Part shown: one piece after another, positions 51,152 to 59,488 of the stretch
Layout of the letters: each line of letters starts with the position of its first letter
How positions within the stretch are numbered: the first letter of the stretch is position 1
Origin: Isoptericola cucumis
GTDB taxonomy: Bacteria; Actinomycetota; Actinomycetes; Actinomycetales; Cellulomonadaceae
Assembly (NCBI RefSeq): GCF_014635665.1
Contig: NZ_BMDG01000002.1
Location: forward strand, 124,001 to 188,000
Length of the DNA stretch: 64,000 bases
Reading direction: 5' to 3'
Notes under the pieces: generated by a model
What the model was told of the DNA's origin: nothing
The model's input: the letters and a program-made list of their open reading frames with translations, nothing else
The model's database searches: none
Translations under genes and position numbers: made by a program

Positions 51152-51538
51152 TCAGTACACGAGCGCCTGGGCGCCCGGGCGCAGCACCTCCTCCGTGAAG
51201 ACGGCGGCCCCCGCGATCCGGACCTCGGGCAGGACGTCGTCGGCCGTGATCTCGCGGCGGGCGGCGCACTGCGTGCACAGCGTCACGGTGCCGGCGGCCA
51301 GCACGGCCTCGAGCAGGTCGGAGGCGGGGGCGGCGTGGTCCAGCGTCAGCTCGTCCGCGCGGCCGGGGACGGCGAACCAGGCCGACTCCCCGGTCAGCCA
51401 CAGGCTGACCTCGACGCCGGAGGCGACGGCCGCCGCCGCGACCGTGAGGGCCTGGTTCGCGGCCTCCGGGCGGTCGAGGCCGGAGGTCGTCTTGATCACG
51501 AGCGTGCGGGCGGGCGCCGGGGCGGGGGAGCTGCTCAT
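51152..51538 (-). CDS. DsrE/DsrF-like family protein
   Basis: 128 aa. TLVIKTTSGLDRPEAANQALTVAAAAVASGVEVSLWLTGESAWFAVPG is the DsrE-fold start. A Cys pair in VTLCTQCAARREI is placed where sulfur-carrier DsrE proteins have their active Cys. Probably sulfur transfer or a peroxiredoxin-like role. ATG 51538 follows a TAGGGT hexamer by 8 nt (leaderless). Confidence 0.88.
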   Translation of the reverse strand: MSSSPAPAPARTLVIKTTSGLDRPEAANQALTVAAAAVASGVEVSLWLTGESAWFAVPGRADELTLDHAAPASDLLEAVLAAGTVTLCTQCAARREITADDVLPEVRIAGAAVFTEEVLRPGAQALVY

Positions 51539-51546
51539 GTCGGGCG

Positions 51547-51552
51547 ACCCTA
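51547..51552 (-). promoter_or_regulatory. -10 element (TAGGGT) of leaderless dsrE-like transcript
   Basis: On the minus strand, TAGGGT ends 8 nt before ATG 51538. Confidence 0.4.
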
Positions 51553-51603
51553 CCGACCGTGCGCCCGGGCCGGGCCTGGTGGGTGCCGCCGGTGACGGCT
51601 GGG

Positions 51604-51609
51604 TAGGAT
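51604..51609 (+). promoter_or_regulatory. -10 element (TAGGAT) of leaderless small-protein transcript
   Basis: TAGGAT, close to the consensus TATAAT pattern, ends 6 nt before ATG 51616. Confidence 0.5.
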
Positions 51610-51615
51610 CGCAGC

Positions 51616-51729
51616 ATGTCTATCGAAGCTCTCGAGGCCGTGTTCACCGGCCTGCTGGTCGTCGTGTCGGTCACGATCGTCTGGTTCGCCGGCTACGTCG
51701 TCTACAAGCTGTTCCAGGGCCAGCGCTGA
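51616..51729 (+). CDS. 37-aa single-pass membrane protein
   Basis: Short acidic start (MSIEALEAVF), one transmembrane helix (GLLVVVSVTIVWFAGYVVY), then a basic KLFQGQR end. A TAGGAT -10 lies 6 nt before ATG 51616, and the stop TGA overlaps the ATG of the next gene (TGATG), implying coupled translation. Function unknown; the length resembles subunits or regulators of membrane complexes. Confidence 0.7.
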   Translation: MSIEALEAVFTGLLVVVSVTIVWFAGYVVYKLFQGQR

Positions 51730-52292
51730 TGCCCTTCGCCTTCCCCGAGGGCCTCGCGCCCGAGGTGTACCCGCTGGCCTGGCTGGTGGGCCGCTGGCGC
51801 GGCGAGGGCGTCATCGAGTACCCCGGGATCGACGAGACCCCGTTCGTCCACGACCTCGTGTTCGACCACGACGGCGGCCCGTACCTGCGTGTCGAGTCCA
51901 CGCTGCGGGTGCGCTCCGCGGCGGTGGCCGACGGCGAGGGCGACGACGACGCGGCCGACGAGCCCGACACCGTCTGGTCGACGGAGACCGGCTACTGGCG
52001 CGTGTCCAGCGACCGGCCCGACGGCCTGGACGACGACCGGCACGCGCTGGAGGTCCTGCTCACCGACGCGTCGGGCCGGCTGTCGCTGTTCCTCGGCGTG
52101 GTCGGCAACGGCCGGGTCGACCTGGCCACGGACTTCGTGGCCCGCACCTCGACCGCCGCGGAGGTCACCGCGGCCAAGCGCCTGTACGGCCTGGTCGACG
52201 GGCAGCTCATGTGGGTCGAGGAGCTCGCCGCCTTCGGCCACCCGCTCGGGTCCTACGCCTCGGCGAAGCTCGACCGGGTCACGGAAGTCTGA
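51729..52292 (+). CDS. Nitrobindin-like heme-binding beta-barrel protein (FABP family)
   Basis: 187 aa. LAWLVGRWRGEGVIEYPGID carries the GxWxGxG signature of nitrobindins (THAP4-like domain). The C-terminal heme-ligand His is in FGHPLGSYASAKLDRV. Actinobacterial nitrobindins bind ferric heme and react with NO or peroxynitrite. An acidic insert (GEGDDDAADEPD) is present near residue 75. The start overlaps the 37-aa gene; the stop lies within a 14-bp tandem repeat. Confidence 0.9.
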   Translation: MPFAFPEGLAPEVYPLAWLVGRWRGEGVIEYPGIDETPFVHDLVFDHDGGPYLRVESTLRVRSAAVADGEGDDDAADEPDTVWSTETGYWRVSSDRPDGLDDDRHALEVLLTDASGRLSLFLGVVGNGRVDLATDFVARTSTAAEVTAAKRLYGLVDGQLMWVEELAAFGHPLGSYASAKLDRVTEV

Positions 52293-52320
52293 TCACGGAA
52301 GTCTGATCACGGAAGTCTGA
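52279..52320 (+). repeat. Three perfect 14-bp tandem repeats across the nitrobindin stop
   Basis: TCACGGAAGTCTGA repeated three times (52279-52292, 52293-52306, 52307-52320). Each copy contains the TGA; the first supplies the actual stop. It ends 12 bp before the ygfZ ATG. Confidence 0.95.
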
Positions 52321-52332
52321 GGTGGAGGCCTG

Positions 52333-53484
52333 ATGGACAGCCCGCTGCTCGCCCGCCACGGTGCGGTCCCCGCGACGGGTGCCGACGCCGGCATCGCGTG
52401 GCACTACGGCGACCCGGTCGCCGAGCAGCGCGCGCTCGCGCGCGGGGGAGCCGTCGTCGACCAGTCCCACCTGGGCGTGGTCCGGGTCGCGGGCCCCGAC
52501 CGGCTGGGCTGGCTGCACTCGATCACCTCCCAGGACGTGCAGGCGCTGCCGCCGCGCACCTCCACCGAGCTGCTGGTGCTGTCCCCGCAGGGCCACGTCG
52601 AGCACTCGGCCGGCGTCGTGGACGACGGCGAGGCGACCTGGCTGATCACCGAGGGCGACCACGCCGAGCCGCTCGCCGGGTGGCTCGAGCGCATGAAGTT
52701 CATGATGCGTGTGGAGGTCGCCGACGTCAGTGCCGAGTACGCCGCGATCGGCGAGCCCGTCGCGGCCGAGGGCACCGACGCCGAGCCGGTCACCTGGTGG
52801 GACCGGTGGCCCACCGTCCTCGCCGGCGGCACCCGGTACGGCCCGCCCGCGGACGAGCACCCCGGCGCGGAGCGGTCCTGGCGGCTCGTGCTGGTGCCGC
52901 GCGCCGACCTGGCCGCCGCCGTCGCGGAGCGCGAGGACGCGGGCTGGACCCTGGCGGGGACCTGGGCCACGGAGGCGCTGCGGGTCGAGGCCTGGCGTCC
53001 GCGCCTGTCGCACGAGGTCGACCACCGCAGCGTCCCGCACGAGCTCGACTGGCTGCGCACCGCGGTGCACCTGAACAAGGGCTGCTACCGCGGGCAGGAG
53101 ACCATCGCGCGGGTGCACAACCTGGGCCGCCCCCCGCGCCGCCTGGTGCTGCTGCACCTCGACGGCTCCCAGCACGTCGTGCCCGACGCCGGCGCCGAGG
53201 TCCGCCAGGGCGGTCCCGACGGGCGCGCGGTCGGCACGGTGACGACGGTCGCCCGGCACCACGAGCTCGGTCCCGTCGCGCTCGCGGTGATCAAGCGGTC
53301 CGTGCCCGAGGACGCCGAGCTGACCGTCGTCGGCGAGGTGGGCGGCAGCGAGCTGCAGGTGGCCGCCGCCCAGGAGGTCGTCGTGCCCGGCGACGGCGTG
53401 TCGGCCGACCGGCCGGAGGCGCACGGTCCGCTCGCGCGCGGGCTCACCCCGCGCGGCCCGGACGCTCCGCAGAGCCTGCTGTGA
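52333..53484 (+). CDS. ygfZ: Folate-binding Fe-S cluster protein YgfZ
   Basis: 383 aa, GcvT fold. VVDQSHLGVVRVAGPDRLGWLHSITSQDV is the GcvT-like start and LNKGCYRGQETIARVHNLGRPPRRLVLLHL holds the diagnostic KGCYxGQE motif with its Cys. YgfZ uses tetrahydrofolate in the assembly or repair of certain iron-sulfur enzymes. The C-terminal part has SELQVAAAQEV and an Arg/Pro-rich tail. Same strand as nitrobindin, 40 bp apart, probably one unit. Confidence 0.93.
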   Translation: MDSPLLARHGAVPATGADAGIAWHYGDPVAEQRALARGGAVVDQSHLGVVRVAGPDRLGWLHSITSQDVQALPPRTSTELLVLSPQGHVEHSAGVVDDGEATWLITEGDHAEPLAGWLERMKFMMRVEVADVSAEYAAIGEPVAAEGTDAEPVTWWDRWPTVLAGGTRYGPPADEHPGAERSWRLVLVPRADLAAAVAEREDAGWTLAGTWATEALRVEAWRPRLSHEVDHRSVPHELDWLRTAVHLNKGCYRGQETIARVHNLGRPPRRLVLLHLDGSQHVVPDAGAEVRQGGPDGRAVGTVTTVARHHELGPVALAVIKRSVPEDAELTVVGEVGGSELQVAAAQEVVVPGDGVSADRPEAHGPLARGLTPRGPDAPQSLL

Positions 53485-53535
53485 CGCCGCCGCGGTGAGG
53501 CCGGTGGCGGGTCGACGAGGGGCGGTCGGGTCGGC

Positions 53536-54768
53536 GTGAGCTCCCAGGGCGCGGGACGCGAGGGCGACGCGCCGGTGGCCCGTGCCGGCGCCGCCGCGCG
53601 CGCGGCCCTGCGCACCCTGCCCCGGCGCATCCGCGTGCGGCAGGGGATCTCCCGCGTGCGCATGTCGTTCTGGCCCGTGCTGCAGGCGGCGCTCGCCGCG
53701 GGCGTCGCCTACGGCATCGCCACCGTGGTGCTGGGCCACACCCAGCCGTTCTTCGCCGCGATCGCCGCGTGGGTGTGCCTCGGGTTCAGCTTCGACCGGG
53801 AGCTGCGCAAGGTGGCGGAGGTCGCGGTGGGCGTCGCGCTCGGCGTCGCGCTGGGCGACTTCATGGTGCACCTCATCGGGTCGGGCTGGTGGCAGATCGC
53901 CCTGGTGATGGGGCTCTCGGCGACGATCGCCCGGTTCATCGACCGCGGGGCGCTCGTGACCATCCAGGCGGGGGTCCAGGCGGGCGTCGTCGTGGGCCTG
54001 CCCGCGTCGGTGGCCACGAACGGGGCCTTCGGGCGCTGGACGGACGCCCTGGTGGGCGGCGGTGTCGCCCTGCTCGTCGCGCTGATCACCCCGGGCGACC
54101 CGCGCCGCCGCATCCGTGCCCTCGCGCAGGACGGGACGCGCGAGCTGGCCCTGACCCTGGAGTCGGTCGCGCGCGGGCTGCGCGACGGCGACGCCGACGA
54201 GCTGGCGGCGGCCCTGGTGCGGGGGCGGGCCGCCGAGAAGGTGCTCGAGGAGTGGCACGACGTCGCGACGAAGTCCGACGAGATCGCCCGGGTGAGCGTC
54301 AACCGCGTGCACCGCGGGGAGATCACGCGGCTCGCCGCCCAGGCGGTGCTGGTCGACCGCGCCATGCGGAGCGTGCGCGTGCTGGCCCGGCGCACCCCTG
54401 CCGCGCTCCGGTCGCTCGGCGCGCTCGAGGACGACGACACCGACCATCGCGTGGCCGCGGTCCCGCTCGCCGGGGGGATGCCGTCCCCGCCGGAGGTCGA
54501 CCCGGTGGCGGACCCGGTGGCGGACCTCGTCGTGCGCTTCGCGCACGGCGTCCGGCTGCTGGCGTCGGCCCTCGGCTCGGGGTCCGGCATGGCGCAGGCG
54601 CGCGACGCGCTCGCCGAGGTCGCGCGCGACGTCGACCCCCGCACCGTCGGGGAGGGGCACTGGCAGGTGCAGTCCCTCGTCCTGCTGCTGCGCTCGCCCG
54701 TCGTCGACGCGCTCGAGGCGGCAGGCATGCCGCCGGACACCGCGCGCGTCACGCTCCCGGAGATGTAG
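53536..54768 (+). CDS. FUSC/aromatic-acid-exporter-type membrane protein
   Basis: 410 aa. A basic start, then five to six helices in residues ~38-195 (VLQAALAAGVAYGIATVVLGHTQPFFAAIAAWVCLG, VAVGVALGVALGDFMVHLIG, IALVMGLSATIARFIDRGA, GGGVALLVALITPGDPRRR). A long cytoplasmic helical domain (~200 aa) follows, as in FUSC/ArAE proteins. It may export aromatic or other hydrophobic acids. GTG 53536 start; convergent with the MFS gene. Confidence 0.85.
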   Translation: MSSQGAGREGDAPVARAGAAARAALRTLPRRIRVRQGISRVRMSFWPVLQAALAAGVAYGIATVVLGHTQPFFAAIAAWVCLGFSFDRELRKVAEVAVGVALGVALGDFMVHLIGSGWWQIALVMGLSATIARFIDRGALVTIQAGVQAGVVVGLPASVATNGAFGRWTDALVGGGVALLVALITPGDPRRRIRALAQDGTRELALTLESVARGLRDGDADELAAALVRGRAAEKVLEEWHDVATKSDEIARVSVNRVHRGEITRLAAQAVLVDRAMRSVRVLARRTPAALRSLGALEDDDTDHRVAAVPLAGGMPSPPEVDPVADPVADLVVRFAHGVRLLASALGSGSGMAQARDALAEVARDVDPRTVGEGHWQVQSLVLLLRSPVVDALEAAGMPPDTARVTLPEM

Positions 54769-54787
54769 CCGGCGACCGGCGCGCGGG

Positions 54788-56806
54788 TCAGCGGTGCTCG
54801 ACGACGTCCGTGTCGTCGGCCAGGAGCTGGTGCGTGAGCTGCTCGACGAGCGCGTCGACCTCGGGCTCGTCGCCGCCGGGCCACTCGGCGACGTACCGGC
54901 GCAGCCGCTCGCGCTCGGCCTCGCGGATCTCCTCGGCGACGGCGTCGCCGGCCGGCGTGGCCAGCACGGCGTCGCCGTCGACCTCGACGAGGCCCCGGTC
55001 CCGGAGCGACTCGGCGACGCGGCGCACCGTGTCCGGCGAGACCTCCGTGCGCTCGGCCATGAGCTGCACCGAGCGCTTCCGCTTGAGCGAGACCCGCGTG
55101 ACCATCCAGGACTCCTCGGGCGACAGGTCGGTGCCGCGCGCCACCAGCTCGTACACGCGCAGCGGGTCCTGCTTGCCGACGCGGCGCCACAGGATGAGGC
55201 GCAGCTCCTCCAGCGAGGTGCGGCCCGAGCCGAGCGCGAAGGCCGCGCCCGCCGCGTGCCCGGCCGTCTCGGCGTCCCCGGCGCGGGTCGCGGTGCGCAG
55301 CTCGACCTCGGGCAGCAGCCAGGCCAGCCCGAAGGCGAGGATTGCCACCGGCACGGCCCACAGGAACACGCCGTGCAGGGCGTCGGCGTACCCGTCGAGG
55401 AACCAGTCCTGCACCTCGGGCGGGCACTGCGCGACGACCTGTGACGACGCGGACAGCGCCTCCGGGCTGCAGGGCCCCTGGGCGGCGACGGGCACGGAGG
55501 TGCTCAGCCCGGACGTGAGCCGGTTCGCGAAGACGGTGCCGAAGACGGCCACCCCGACGGACGAGCCGATGGTGCGGAAGTACGTGGCCCCGGACGTGGC
55601 GGTGCCCAGGTCGCGGTAGCTCACGGCGTTCTGCACGGCGATGACCAGCACCTGCGTCACCATGCCGAGCCCGGCCCCCAGCACGAACATGCTGAGCCCC
55701 GCCTGGAGGGTGGTGGTGTCCCGGCCCATGAGGGACAGCAGGTAGAGCCCGACGGCGGTGACGCCCGTGCCGATGATCGGGAAGTGCTTGTAGCGCCCGG
55801 TCCGGGAGATGAGCTGGCCCGACCCGATGGACGTGATGAGCATGCCGAGCATCATCGGCGTCATCTCGAGGCCGGACTCGGTGGGGCTCGAGCCCTTGAC
55901 GGTCTGCAGGTACAGCGGCAGGTAGGTGATGGCGCCGAACATCGCAAAGCCGACGACGAACCCCACCACCGCGGCGACCGAGAACACCTTGCTGCGGAAC
56001 AGGTGCAGCGGGAGCACGGGCTCGGGTGCGCGCCGCTCGACCACGACGAACGCGACGAGGGACACGACGGCGAGCGCCACCATCGCGTACACGGGCCCGG
56101 AGCTCCACTCCCAGGTGGTGCCGCCGAGGCTGGTGACCAGCACGATCGACGTCGAGATGGTGGCCAGCAGGACGATGCCGGCATAGTCGACGCGCGGCTT
56201 GCCGCCGGCGTCGATGTGGGGGAGCACGGAGGCGACGACGAGCAGCGCGACCACGCCGATCGGGATGTTGATGTAGAAGACCCAGCGCCAGTCGAGGTTG
56301 TCGACGAAGAAGCCGCCGAGCAGCGGGCCGGCGACCGACGAGACGCCGAAGACGGCGCCGAACAGGCCTTGGTAGCGGCCGCGCTCCCGCGGCGGCACGA
56401 CGTCGCCGATGATCGCCTGGGACAGGACCATGAGGCCGCCGCCGCCGATGCCCTGGACGGCGCGCCACACGATGAGCTGGCCCATGGTCTGCGACGTGCC
56501 GGACAGGATCGAGCCGATCAGGAAGATGACGATGCAGGCGATGAACAGCGCCTTGCGCCCGTAGAGGTCGCCGAGCTTGCCCCACAGCACCGTGGTGGCG
56601 GTGCTCGCCAGCATGTACGACGTCACGACCCACGACAGGTGCTCCGCCCCGCCGAGGTCCGAGACGATGGTGGGCAGCGCCGTCGCGACGATGGTCTGGT
56701 CGAGCGCGGCGAGCAGCATCGCGAGCATGAGCCCGCCGAAGATCGCCCAGACTTTGCCCTGGGGCAGCGCCTGCGGGTCGGTCGGCGGCGCGCTCGGTGC
56801 GGTCAT
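54788..56806 (-). CDS. MFS drug exporter (DHA2/14-TM) with C-terminal winged-helix domain
   Basis: 672 aa. Residues ~15-510 are a 14-helix EmrB/QacA-type H+ antiporter: LLAALDQTIVATALPTIVSDLGG (motif D1), GKLGDLYGRKALF (motif A) and RAVQGIGGGGLMVLSQAIIGDVV (motif C region). Residues ~524-672 form a MarR-like winged helix (LRVYELVARGTDLSPEESWMVTRVSLK, VQLMAERTEVSPDTVRRVAESLRDRGLVEVDGD), fused directly to the transporter. It is divergent from a PadR repressor. ATG 56806 is where the MFS homology begins. The fused domain could sense drug or tune expression. Confidence 0.9.
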   Translation of the reverse strand: MTAPSAPPTDPQALPQGKVWAIFGGLMLAMLLAALDQTIVATALPTIVSDLGGAEHLSWVVTSYMLASTATTVLWGKLGDLYGRKALFIACIVIFLIGSILSGTSQTMGQLIVWRAVQGIGGGGLMVLSQAIIGDVVPPRERGRYQGLFGAVFGVSSVAGPLLGGFFVDNLDWRWVFYINIPIGVVALLVVASVLPHIDAGGKPRVDYAGIVLLATISTSIVLVTSLGGTTWEWSSGPVYAMVALAVVSLVAFVVVERRAPEPVLPLHLFRSKVFSVAAVVGFVVGFAMFGAITYLPLYLQTVKGSSPTESGLEMTPMMLGMLITSIGSGQLISRTGRYKHFPIIGTGVTAVGLYLLSLMGRDTTTLQAGLSMFVLGAGLGMVTQVLVIAVQNAVSYRDLGTATSGATYFRTIGSSVGVAVFGTVFANRLTSGLSTSVPVAAQGPCSPEALSASSQVVAQCPPEVQDWFLDGYADALHGVFLWAVPVAILAFGLAWLLPEVELRTATRAGDAETAGHAAGAAFALGSGRTSLEELRLILWRRVGKQDPLRVYELVARGTDLSPEESWMVTRVSLKRKRSVQLMAERTEVSPDTVRRVAESLRDRGLVEVDGDAVLATPAGDAVAEEIREAERERLRRYVAEWPGGDEPEVDALVEQLTHQLLADDTDVVEHR

Positions 56807-56939
56807 GCGGTGCCCTCCCGGCGTGGGGGCGGACGCCGTGGTCCGCCGCGGTGGTGCCTGCGTCCCGTCACGCACGTTGCCACGACCACGGCAGGTCGGC
56901 ACCCGGAACCGTCTCGGTCGTCAACCACCCGTTGTCGTC

Positions 56940-56964
56940 AGGTAGTGGATGAGATACAGTACCT
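56940..56964. promoter_or_regulatory. PadR operator candidate overlapping the promoter
   Basis: AGGTAGTG (56940-56947) and CAGTACCT (56957-56964) form an 8-bp inverted repeat with one mismatch. It covers a TACAGT -10 (56955-56960) that ends 7 nt before GTG 56968. Confidence 0.5.
56955..56960 (+). promoter_or_regulatory. -10 element (TACAGT) of leaderless padR transcript
   Basis: TACAGT ends 7 nt before GTG 56968; no Shine-Dalgarno site. Confidence 0.5.
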
Positions 56965-56967
56965 GTC

Positions 56968-57345
56968 GTGATGCAGCGAGATGAGCTCCCGACGGCGGAC
57001 GACGCGTTCTCCGCCGACCTGCTGCGTGGTCACACCGACACGATCGTGCTCGCGACGCTGCGTCGTGGGGACCGCTACGGCTTCGAGATCTACAAGACGA
57101 TCCGCGACGCCACCGGCGGCGCGCACGAGATCAAGGAGGCCACGCTCTACGCGACGTACCGCCGCCTGACCAAGGACGGGTTGGTCGAGGCCTACTGGGG
57201 CGACGAGTCCCAGGGCGGGCGCCGCAAGTACTACCGGATCACCGACGCCGGCCGCGCCGTCTACCGGCGCAACGTCGCGGCGTGGGTCGCCACCCGCGAC
57301 GTCGTCGACGCCCTCCTCAGCACAGACAAGGACACCCCCCGATGA
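56968..57345 (+). CDS. PadR-family transcriptional regulator
   Basis: 125 aa. LRGHTDTIVLATLRRGDRYGFEIYKTIRDATGGAHEIKEATLYATYRRLTKDGLVEAYWGDESQGGRRKYYRITDAGR is a complete PadR winged helix. The short C-terminal part marks PadR-s2 proteins. It is coupled by ATGA to a membrane gene with an N-terminal helical prefix, a common pair, and is divergent from the MFS exporter. GTG 56968 (or ATG 56971) starts the protein; it probably represses both directions. Confidence 0.93.
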   Translation: MMQRDELPTADDAFSADLLRGHTDTIVLATLRRGDRYGFEIYKTIRDATGGAHEIKEATLYATYRRLTKDGLVEAYWGDESQGGRRKYYRITDAGRAVYRRNVAAWVATRDVVDALLSTDKDTPR

Positions 57346-58277
57346 CCACCGTCCACCGCCTGCTCGACGACGCCTTCGCCGGCGTCGAGCCGTCCCCCGA
57401 GGTCCAGGACCTCAAGGAGGAGATCCGGGCGAACCTCGAGGCGCGGGCCGCCGAGCTCGAGTCCGCGGGGGCCACGCCCGACGCCGCCGCCCGGCGCGCC
57501 TTCGACGAGCTCGGCGACGTGCGGGCGATCGTCGCCGACGCCCAGGCCGACGTCGCCGAGGAGACGGGCGGCGCCCCGCGCACCGCCCTGCAGGCGGCCC
57601 TCGCGGCCGCCGAGCAGCACCGGGTGCGGCCGACGCCGCGCTTCGTGCTCGGCGTCGTCCTCGCGTCGCTGGTCCTCGCGGCGGCCGTCGCGGTCGCGGC
57701 GCTCGCCCCGGCCGGCGTGCTCGCCCTGCCGGGGATCGCGGTCGCCGCGCTCCTGCTGACGGCGTCCAGCGCCGCGGGATTCGTCGTGGGCCTCTCCCTC
57801 TCGCGCGAGACGACGACGAACCACCCGATGCCGCAGGGTCGCGCCGGCGGGTACTACCTCGCCTCCGGGCTCGGGGCGTTCGGGCTCCTGCTGGCGCTGT
57901 TCACCGCCCTCGGGACGTTCGGGGCGTGGGTGTACGTCGTCGCGGGGGGTGCCGTCGTCGTCGGCGGGGTGCTCTTCACGATGCTCGGCGTCACGCAGAC
58001 CAACCGGAAGAAGGCCTGGGTGCGGGACGTCGCACGGGCGCAGGCCGCCGAGGGCCACTTCGACCGCTTCGACCGGGACCCGGCCGCCGCCGCGCGGTTC
58101 GGGGTCTACACGCTCGTGATCTGGCTCTCGGCGTTCGTCGTGTTCGTGGTCCTCGGCCTCACCGTCGGCTGGGCCTGGTCCTGGCTGACGTTCGTCGTCG
58201 CCCTCGCGGTGATGATGCTCGTCCTCGCGCGGATGCTCTTCACCTCGCCGGGGGAGGGCGCGCGCGACCAGCGCTGA
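57342..58277 (+). CDS. Membrane protein with permease-prefix-like N-terminus (PadR partner)
   Basis: 311 aa. Residues 1-75 are a charged helical segment (LLDDAFAGVEPSPEVQDLKEEIRANLEARAAELESAGATPDAAARRAFDELGDV) of the permease prefix domain 1 type. Six hydrophobic helices follow. Such proteins are regularly encoded after PadR genes; function is unknown. A 13-bp terminator follows. Confidence 0.85.
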   Translation: MTTVHRLLDDAFAGVEPSPEVQDLKEEIRANLEARAAELESAGATPDAAARRAFDELGDVRAIVADAQADVAEETGGAPRTALQAALAAAEQHRVRPTPRFVLGVVLASLVLAAAVAVAALAPAGVLALPGIAVAALLLTASSAAGFVVGLSLSRETTTNHPMPQGRAGGYYLASGLGAFGLLLALFTALGTFGAWVYVVAGGAVVVGGVLFTMLGVTQTNRKKAWVRDVARAQAAEGHFDRFDRDPAAAARFGVYTLVIWLSAFVVFVVLGLTVGWAWSWLTFVVALAVMMLVLARMLFTSPGEGARDQR

Positions 58278-58311
58278 CACCACGCACTGACCCAACGCAC
58301 CGACACAAGAA

Positions 58312-58343
58312 GGTCCCCGGGCGACTGCCATCGCCCGGGGACC
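58312..58343 (+). terminator. Terminator after the PadR operon
   Basis: Perfect 13-bp stem (58312-58324 / 58331-58343), 6-nt loop. Confidence 0.8.
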
Positions 58344-58435
58344 GGTGACCCGGGGTCCGGCGCTCGGCCGCACCACGGACGCACTCCCAGCCTACGGGCG
58401 TGCGCCGGACCCTCCGACCGCACAGGAGGAGAACC

Positions 58436-59488
58436 ATGAGCACGACCCCGAACGGGTCGGCGCCGGCGATCGACGCCTCGATCGACGTGCGCGGCCTGAC
58501 CAAGACCTACCGCTCCCCAGGACGGCGGGGCCGCGAGGTCCGCGCCCTCGCCGGCCTCGACCTCGCCGCCGCACCCGGCACCGTGCTGGGGCTGCTCGGC
58601 CCCAACGGCGCCGGCAAGTCCACCACCGTGAAGATCCTCGCGACGCTGTCGCGGCCCGACGCCGGCAGCGCCCGCGTGGCCGGGCACGACGTCACGCGGG
58701 ACCCGGCCGCCGTCCGCCGCGCCATCGGCTACGTGGCGCAGCGCCCCGTGACCGACCCGATGGGCACCGGGCGCGAGAACCTCGTGCTCGCCGGGCGGCT
58801 GCAGGGCCTGTGCGCCCGCGCCGCGCGGAGCCGCGCCGACGAGCTGCTCGAGCGCTTCGGCGTCGCGCACGCCGCCGACCGGCTCGTGAAGACCTGGTCC
58901 GGCGGGATGGCGCGCAAGCTCGACGTCGCCGTCGGCCTGGTGCACCGCCCGCAGGTGCTGTTCCTCGACGAGCCCACCACCGGGCTCGACCCCGAGGCGC
59001 GCACCGCCATGTGGGCGGAGATCGAGCGCATGGCGGCCGGCGACGGCATGACCATCCTGCTCACCACCCACTACCTGGACGAGGCCGACCGGCTCGCCGA
59101 CCGGGTCGTCATCGTCGACGCCGGCCGCGTCGTCACGTCGGGCACGCCCGACGCCCTGAAGGACGAGCTGCACGGCGACGGGATCACCGTCGAGCTGGAG
59201 GACGGCACCGCGCAGGCCGCGGCCCGCGCCGCGGCGGCCGTGCCGGGCGTCGTCGACGTCGTCGCCGACGGCCGCACCCTGCGGGCCCGCGCCGAGGCCG
59301 GCGCCACCGCGCTGCCCGCGCTGCTCGCCGCGCTCGACGCGGCGGGCCTCGACGTCCGGGCGGCCGGGCTGTCCCGGCCCACGCTCGACGACGTCTACCT
59401 CGCCCGCACCGGCCGCAGCCTGGAGGAGGCCCACCGGGCCGCGACCCCTGCCGGCCGGGACACCGACGTCGAGGAGGTGGCGGCATGA
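58436..59488 (+). CDS. Drug-type ABC transporter ATP-binding protein (DrrA-like)
   Basis: 350 aa. Walker A LGPNGAGKST, signature KTWSGGMARKLDVAV, Walker B VLFLDEPTTGLDPEARTA, switch TTHYLDEADRLADR, and a DUF4162-type tail ending RPTLDDVYLARTGRS. ATG 58436 has AGGAGGAG upstream. It is coupled by ATGA to the permease. It is a paralogue of the 6467 ATPase. No regulator is adjacent except PadR two genes upstream. Confidence 0.94.
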   Translation: MSTTPNGSAPAIDASIDVRGLTKTYRSPGRRGREVRALAGLDLAAAPGTVLGLLGPNGAGKSTTVKILATLSRPDAGSARVAGHDVTRDPAAVRRAIGYVAQRPVTDPMGTGRENLVLAGRLQGLCARAARSRADELLERFGVAHAADRLVKTWSGGMARKLDVAVGLVHRPQVLFLDEPTTGLDPEARTAMWAEIERMAAGDGMTILLTTHYLDEADRLADRVVIVDAGRVVTSGTPDALKDELHGDGITVELEDGTAQAAARAAAAVPGVVDVVADGRTLRARAEAGATALPALLAALDAAGLDVRAAGLSRPTLDDVYLARTGRSLEEAHRAATPAGRDTDVEEVAA

